Origin: Spirochaetaceae bacterium
GTDB taxonomy: Bacteria; Spirochaetota; Spirochaetia; Treponematales; Breznakiellaceae
Length of the DNA stretch: 8,111 nucleotides
Reading direction: 5' to 3'
NCBI GenBank assembly: GCA_031258615.1
Contig: JAIRMP010000060.1
Span: 1-8,111 of the forward strand
Under the pieces are notes generated by a model. That model ran no database searches and was not told the DNA's origin. It saw only the letters and a list, made by a program, of their open reading frames with translations. The first letter of the stretch is position 1; the number at the start of each line of letters is the position of its first letter. Below, piece by piece: positions 4,253 through 8,111 of this stretch. The translations under genes were made by a program, and so were the position numbers.

Positions 4253-7200
4253 ATGGTTTACCGCGTATATGTTGAAAAGAAGAAGGAGTTCGCCGGCGAG
4301 GCGGCGGCTCTGCGGGCGGAGCTTGTCCACGCGCTGAACATCAAGGGGCTTTGCGGGGTGAGGATAGCGCAGCGCTACGATGTGGAGGGGGCGGGGCTGG
4401 ACAGGGAACTGTTTGAACGCTGCGTACTGACGGTTTTAAGCGATCCGCCGGTCGATAACGTCTACTACAGCCTGCCGGAGGCGGGGTTCATCCTTGCGGT
4501 GGAGTACCTGCCGGGGCAGTTTGACCAGCGCGCCGCCTCGGCGGAGGACTGCATCCAGCTCATCTCCCGTGGGGACAGGCCGCGTGTGCTGAACGCGAGG
4601 CTGTACCTGTTCGATGGCAGCCTGACGGACGACTATAAGGCCAGGATCGAGGGGTACCTGATAAACCCGGTGGACAGTCGCCGCGCCTGCCTGGAGGAGA
4701 GGGAGACGCTGGAACTTAGCTACTCTGAGCCCGGCGACGTCCCGACCATCGCCGGCTTTAGGGGGCTTGCCGGGGCTGAGCTGGGGCGGTTCATCGAGGA
4801 GCGTTCCCTCGCTATGGACGCCGCCGACCTCGCCTTCTGCGTAGATTACTTCAGGGGCGAAAGCCGCGACCCTACGGAAACGGAACTCCGCGTGATAGAC
4901 ACGTACTGGAGCGACCATTGCCGCCACACGACTTTCTCCACGATTCTGGACCGTATCGAGATGGAGGGTGGCAACCGCGGAGCGGTTGCCATAGGAGTTT
5001 GCGGAGCAAACTCCTACCGTTGTTGGGAAGACGCGAACGCTGTACAGCGGACTTACGAGCGCTACCTGGATATGCGGAGGGAGGTTCACAAGGAGGGGGG
5101 CGCGCCTGTAACGCTGATGGACATCGCCACGATAGGCGCGAAGTATCTGGCTGGTGCGGGTGGCAGGCGCGGGCTTGAAAGCTGGGACAGGGGGCCTGAG
5201 AACAACGCCTGCTCGGTGAGGGTGAAGGTGGACAACGAGGGGAAGGAGGAGGACTGGCTCCTGCTGTTCAAGAACGAGACGCACAACCACCCTACCGAGG
5301 TTGAGCCGTTCGGCGGGGCGGCGACCTGCATAGGCGGGGCGATACGCGACCCGCTTTCGGGGCGCGCCTACGTTTACCAGGCGATGCGGATAACGGGGGC
5401 GGGCGACCCGTTCACCCCGGTAGAGGCTACGCTGCCCGGCAAGCTGCCGCAGCGCAAGCTGGTAACCACGGCGGCGCAGGGCTATTCGAGCTACGGGAAC
5501 CAGGTGGGGCTGGCGACCGGGTTCGTAGAAGAGTTCTACCATCCAGGCTATACGGCGAAGCGGATGGAGATAGGGGCCGTGATCGGGGCGGTTCCGGCGG
5601 CTAACGTGAGGCGGGAGGAGCCCCGGCCCGGGGACGTCGTGCTGCTTGTGGGAGGCAGGACGGGGCGGGACGGCTGCGGCGGGGCGACAGGCTCGTCGAA
5701 GGCGCACGGGAAGGAGAGCCTGGCGACGTGCGGCGCGGAGGTGCAGAAGGGGAACGCCCCGGTTGAACGCTGCCTACAGCGCCTGTTCCGGGACGCCAGG
5801 GCCGCCAGGATGATAAAGCGCTGCAACGATTTCGGGGCGGGAGGCGTCGCGGTGGCGGTGGGCGAGCTGGCGGACGGTCTTTTGCTAGACCTTGACGCGG
5901 CGCCCAGGAAGTACGCGGGGCTGGACGGCACGGAGATCGCTATAAGCGAGAGCCAGGAGCGGATGGCCGTCGTGGTGGACAGGGAGGACGCGGAAGCGTT
6001 CATCGCGCTGGCCAACGGGGAGAACCTCCTGGCGGCGGCTATCGCGGTGGTTACGGACGCTAAGCGCCTCATGATGAGGTGGCGCGGCAAGACCATCGTC
6101 GACATATCCCGCCGCTTCCTCAATTCGGCGGGGGCTGAGAAGCGAGCCTCCGCGATCGTCGTCCGCCCGCCCTGTTCCAAAAAACTGCCGGATAACGGGC
6201 CGCCCGGCGAGTCGTTTGAACGCCGGCTTGCCGTCCTGCTGTCCGACCTCAACGTGTGCTGCCGGAAGGGGCTCTTCGAGCGGTTCGACTCGACGATAGG
6301 CGCGGGGACGGTGCTAATGCCAGCGGGCGGCGTCCACCAGCTTACGCCGGCGCAGTGCATGGCGGCAAAGCTGCCGGTGGACGGCGAGACCTCGACTTGC
6401 TGCGGCATGGCCGCCGGCTTTGACCCGTACATCTCGGAGTCCAGCCCCTACGACGGGGCGTACATTGCCGCTCTGGAGAGCGCGGCAAAGCTTGTGGCGG
6501 CAGGCTTCCCGCTGGGCGGCGTCTACTTCAGCTTCCAGGAGTACTTTCCCCGGCTTGGGGACAAGAGGGAGCGCTGGGGACTGCCGGTCGCCTCCCTGCT
6601 CGGCGCGCTTCAGGCTCAGCTCGACCTGGGCGTCCCCGCGATAGGCGGCAAGGACTCGATGTCAGGCTCGTTCGAAGACCTCGACGTGCCGCCCTCCCTC
6701 GTGTCGTTCGCCGTCTCGGTGGGGGACGCGGCAAACATATCAAGCGGCGAGTTCAAGGCGCCGGGCAGCGTCGTCCTGTGGGTCAGGCCCCGGTACGTGG
6801 ACGGCGGGGGCGGCCTCCGCCCGGAAGCGAATAGCTTTGTCTCGGCGATCAGGCTGATTGAGGGCCTGCTGGCGGAGGGGAAGGCGGTTTCCGTCTACAC
6901 GGCGTCCCGCTTCGGCGCGGCGGAGGCGCTATTCAAGATGTCGCTGGGGAACGGGATAGGGCTCAGGTTCGCGGAGGGCACGGACGAGGAGGGACTGTTC
7001 CGGTACGCCGCGCTCTCGTTCCTCGTTGAGCTCGCGCCCGGCCTTAGCGCCGGGGGCATAACGGGAGCGGACGGCGTTTCTGTCGAAGCGGTCGGCCAGA
7101 CCATCCCTCAGTTCGTATTCAAGTTGAACGGGCGGGCGGTGGATTTGTCGGCGCTGCGCGATGAGTGGATAGCGCCGTTTGAAGACCTGTTTTCGTACGG

Positions 7201-8092
7201 CAGGCCCGGCGGTGGCGCGGCGGCGGGGGAAGCTGTACCGGAGTTCACCTACATAGCGCGGAAGGACGTTCAGCTTAAGATATCCGGCGCGAAGCCGCGC
7301 GCGCTGATTCCCGTATTCCCCGGCACAAACTGCGAGTACGACACGGCGCGCGCCCTCCGCGAGGCAGGCGCGGAGGCGGAAATCTTTGTGGCGCGGAACC
7401 TCTCGCCGCAGGCTGTCGCGGAGAGCGCCGCTCTCTTGGCGGAAAGGATAGGCCGGGCCAACATACTGGTGATACCGGGCGGCTTTTCCGGCGGCGACGA
7501 ACCGGACGGCAGCGCGAAGCTGATCGCGGCCTTCTTCCGGGACGCGGCTGTCTCGGACGCGGTGATGAACCTGATTGCGAACCGGGACGGCCTCGTGCTC
7601 GGTATCTGCAACGGCTTCCAGGCTCTGGTAAAGCTGGGCCTTGTGCCGTTCGGCGCGATAACAGAGCCCAAAGCGGACAGCCCAACGCTGACCTTCAACA
7701 CGGTAGGCCGCCACCAGAGCTTCATTGTCCGCACGCGAGTCTGCTCCACGCTGTCCCCGTGGTTCCTCCGCGAGGAGTCCGGCGCTGTCCACACCATGCC
7801 TGTAAGCCACGGGGAGGGGCGCTTTGCCGCCGGCGCGGAGGAGATACGCCGCCTCGCCGGGGCAGGCCAGATCGCCGCGCAGTATGTCGACCTTGACGGC
7901 AGGCCCAGCATGGATTTGCGCTTCAACCCGGCGGGCAGCATGATGGCTGTGGAAGCCGTTACCGACCCCACAGGCCGCGTGCTGGGCAAGATGGCCCACA
8001 GCGAACGCCGGGGCCGCCACCTCTACAAGAACATCCCCGGCCTCAACCCCCAATCCCTATTCGAAGGCGGCGTCATGTACTTCATGGGATGA
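4253..8092 (+). CDS. purL: Phosphoribosylformylglycinamidine synthase (FGAM synthetase), single-chain PurL
   Basis: PurL converts FGAR, glutamine and ATP to FGAM in the fourth step of purine synthesis, in the cytoplasm. This 1279-residue chain holds all activities. The N-terminal PurS-like region is followed by the first synthetase half with DHCRHTTF (221-228), HNHPTEVEPFGGAAT (from His344), GGRTGRDGCGGAT (467-479), CNDFGAGGV and SESQERM (about 565-571). The second half has GGKDSMSG (798-805). The glutaminase domain (about 1017-1279) has PVFPGTNCE, the nucleophile Cys1119 in GICNGFQ, SHGEGRF (1185-1191) and the His1249/Glu1251 pair in MAHSER that completes the triad. Start MVYRVYVEKKKEF fits the long clostridial/treponemal PurL class (about 1240 residues as I recall it), although the Shine-Dalgarno sequence is weak. 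The protein is somewhat long, and residues about 240-255 are encoded by two perfect palindromes that look inserted in frame. Third positions are strongly GC-rich, which also creates long but meaningless open frames on the opposite strand. The stop is TGA. Confidence 0.97.
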   Translation: MVYRVYVEKKKEFAGEAAALRAELVHALNIKGLCGVRIAQRYDVEGAGLDRELFERCVLTVLSDPPVDNVYYSLPEAGFILAVEYLPGQFDQRAASAEDCIQLISRGDRPRVLNARLYLFDGSLTDDYKARIEGYLINPVDSRRACLEERETLELSYSEPGDVPTIAGFRGLAGAELGRFIEERSLAMDAADLAFCVDYFRGESRDPTETELRVIDTYWSDHCRHTTFSTILDRIEMEGGNRGAVAIGVCGANSYRCWEDANAVQRTYERYLDMRREVHKEGGAPVTLMDIATIGAKYLAGAGGRRGLESWDRGPENNACSVRVKVDNEGKEEDWLLLFKNETHNHPTEVEPFGGAATCIGGAIRDPLSGRAYVYQAMRITGAGDPFTPVEATLPGKLPQRKLVTTAAQGYSSYGNQVGLATGFVEEFYHPGYTAKRMEIGAVIGAVPAANVRREEPRPGDVVLLVGGRTGRDGCGGATGSSKAHGKESLATCGAEVQKGNAPVERCLQRLFRDARAARMIKRCNDFGAGGVAVAVGELADGLLLDLDAAPRKYAGLDGTEIAISESQERMAVVVDREDAEAFIALANGENLLAAAIAVVTDAKRLMMRWRGKTIVDISRRFLNSAGAEKRASAIVVRPPCSKKLPDNGPPGESFERRLAVLLSDLNVCCRKGLFERFDSTIGAGTVLMPAGGVHQLTPAQCMAAKLPVDGETSTCCGMAAGFDPYISESSPYDGAYIAALESAAKLVAAGFPLGGVYFSFQEYFPRLGDKRERWGLPVASLLGALQAQLDLGVPAIGGKDSMSGSFEDLDVPPSLVSFAVSVGDAANISSGEFKAPGSVVLWVRPRYVDGGGGLRPEANSFVSAIRLIEGLLAEGKAVSVYTASRFGAAEALFKMSLGNGIGLRFAEGTDEEGLFRYAALSFLVELAPGLSAGGITGADGVSVEAVGQTIPQFVFKLNGRAVDLSALRDEWIAPFEDLFSYGRPGGGAAAGEAVPEFTYIARKDVQLKISGAKPRALIPVFPGTNCEYDTARALREAGAEAEIFVARNLSPQAVAESAALLAERIGRANILVIPGGFSGGDEPDGSAKLIAAFFRDAAVSDAVMNLIANRDGLVLGICNGFQALVKLGLVPFGAITEPKADSPTLTFNTVGRHQSFIVRTRVCSTLSPWFLREESGAVHTMPVSHGEGRFAAGAEEIRRLAGAGQIAAQYVDLDGRPSMDLRFNPAGSMMAVEAVTDPTGRVLGKMAHSERRGRHLYKNIPGLNPQSLFEGGVMYFMG
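4969..5016. repeat. Twin palindromic element inserted in frame within purL
   Basis: Two perfect palindromes lie directly side by side. The first (4969-4991) pairs TGGCAACCGC with GCGGTTGCCA around GGA. The second (4992-5016) pairs TAGGAGTTTGC with GCAAACTCCTA around GGA. Both share the central GCGGAGC but differ in the arms. Together they are 48 bases, an exact multiple of three, and encode residues 240-255 of PurL without a stop, just after the conserved DHCRHTTF segment where I recall homologues having a short loop. Codon use here (GGA three times, GTT, GCA, ATA) departs from the GGG/GGC and GCG habit of the rest of the gene. The insertion interpretation is inference; the palindromes are read directly from the sequence. 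Confidence 0.85.
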
Positions 8093-8096
8093 ACCG

Positions 8097-8111
8097 CCCG
8101 GCCCGGCCCGG
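8097..8111. repeat. Three tandem CCCGG units at window edge
   Basis: CCCGG is repeated three times without interruption, starting 4 bases after the purL stop and running to the window end. It could be the start of a longer repeat or of a GC-rich terminator stem, but the sequence stops here. Together with the C22-A13 tract at the other edge it suggests that assembly broke at simple repeats. Confidence 0.6.

Noticed and set aside
4436..5707. Long open frame of 423 codons on the minus strand inside purL
   Set aside because: The plus-strand frame has unmistakable PurL motifs throughout. The antisense translation is Arg/Pro/Val-rich without motifs, as expected from GC-rich third positions.
6929..8053. 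Open frame of 374 codons on the minus strand opposite the PurL glutaminase domain
   Set aside because: It is a codon-bias shadow of a well-supported gene, with no recognisable domain and no credible start region.

Overview
The window reads as a bacterial chromosomal fragment with four complete protein genes. From left to right they are a nitrogenase-cofactor gene (nifB), a citramalate-synthase-type gene (cimA-like) and a small TPR lipoprotein gene, all on the minus strand, then a full-length purL on the plus strand. The combination of a NifB with a fused NifX-type tail, the clostridial/treponemal class of long PurL, and a lipoprotein resembling the BatC TPR proteins of spirochaetes suggests a diazotrophic spirochaete, perhaps a termite-gut Treponema relative. 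This assignment is an inference from protein flavour, not from any marker gene. The coding DNA of purL and cimA is very GC-rich at third positions; nifB and the gaps are visibly less so. Both ends of the window are low-complexity (C22-A13 on the left, three CCCGG units on the right), so it may be an entire assembly contig.

Layout: 1-38 is a homopolymer tract. nifB occupies 60-1349 (minus); a GTG start is preferred because it has a good Shine-Dalgarno sequence and lies just downstream of a convincing sigma-70 promoter. The 302-base gap to cimA holds that promoter, a perfect 12-base palindrome over the transcription start region, an upstream extended -10 promoter, a GC-rich hairpin and a small palindrome. 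cimA occupies 1652-3319 (minus) and is preceded by a two-copy 19-base direct repeat. The TPR lipoprotein gene occupies 3426-4046 (minus). A 206-base divergent region separates it from purL (4253-8092, plus), with a promoter for the lipoprotein gene and a hairpin just before the purL start.

Function: NifB builds the iron-sulfur core (NifB-co) of nitrogenase cofactor. The neighbouring acyl-CoA condensing enzyme most resembles citramalate synthase (isoleucine pathway), but the nif context leaves open a homocitrate-forming role. PurL makes FGAM in purine synthesis. The genes do not form one pathway.

The most unusual structure is inside purL. Two back-to-back perfect palindromes (10- and 11-bp arms, both around the same GCGGAGC core) sit in frame immediately after a conserved motif and add about 16 residues where the family has a short loop. 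This looks like an in-frame insertion of short palindromic repeats into an essential enzyme gene. I see no wholly new multigene system.
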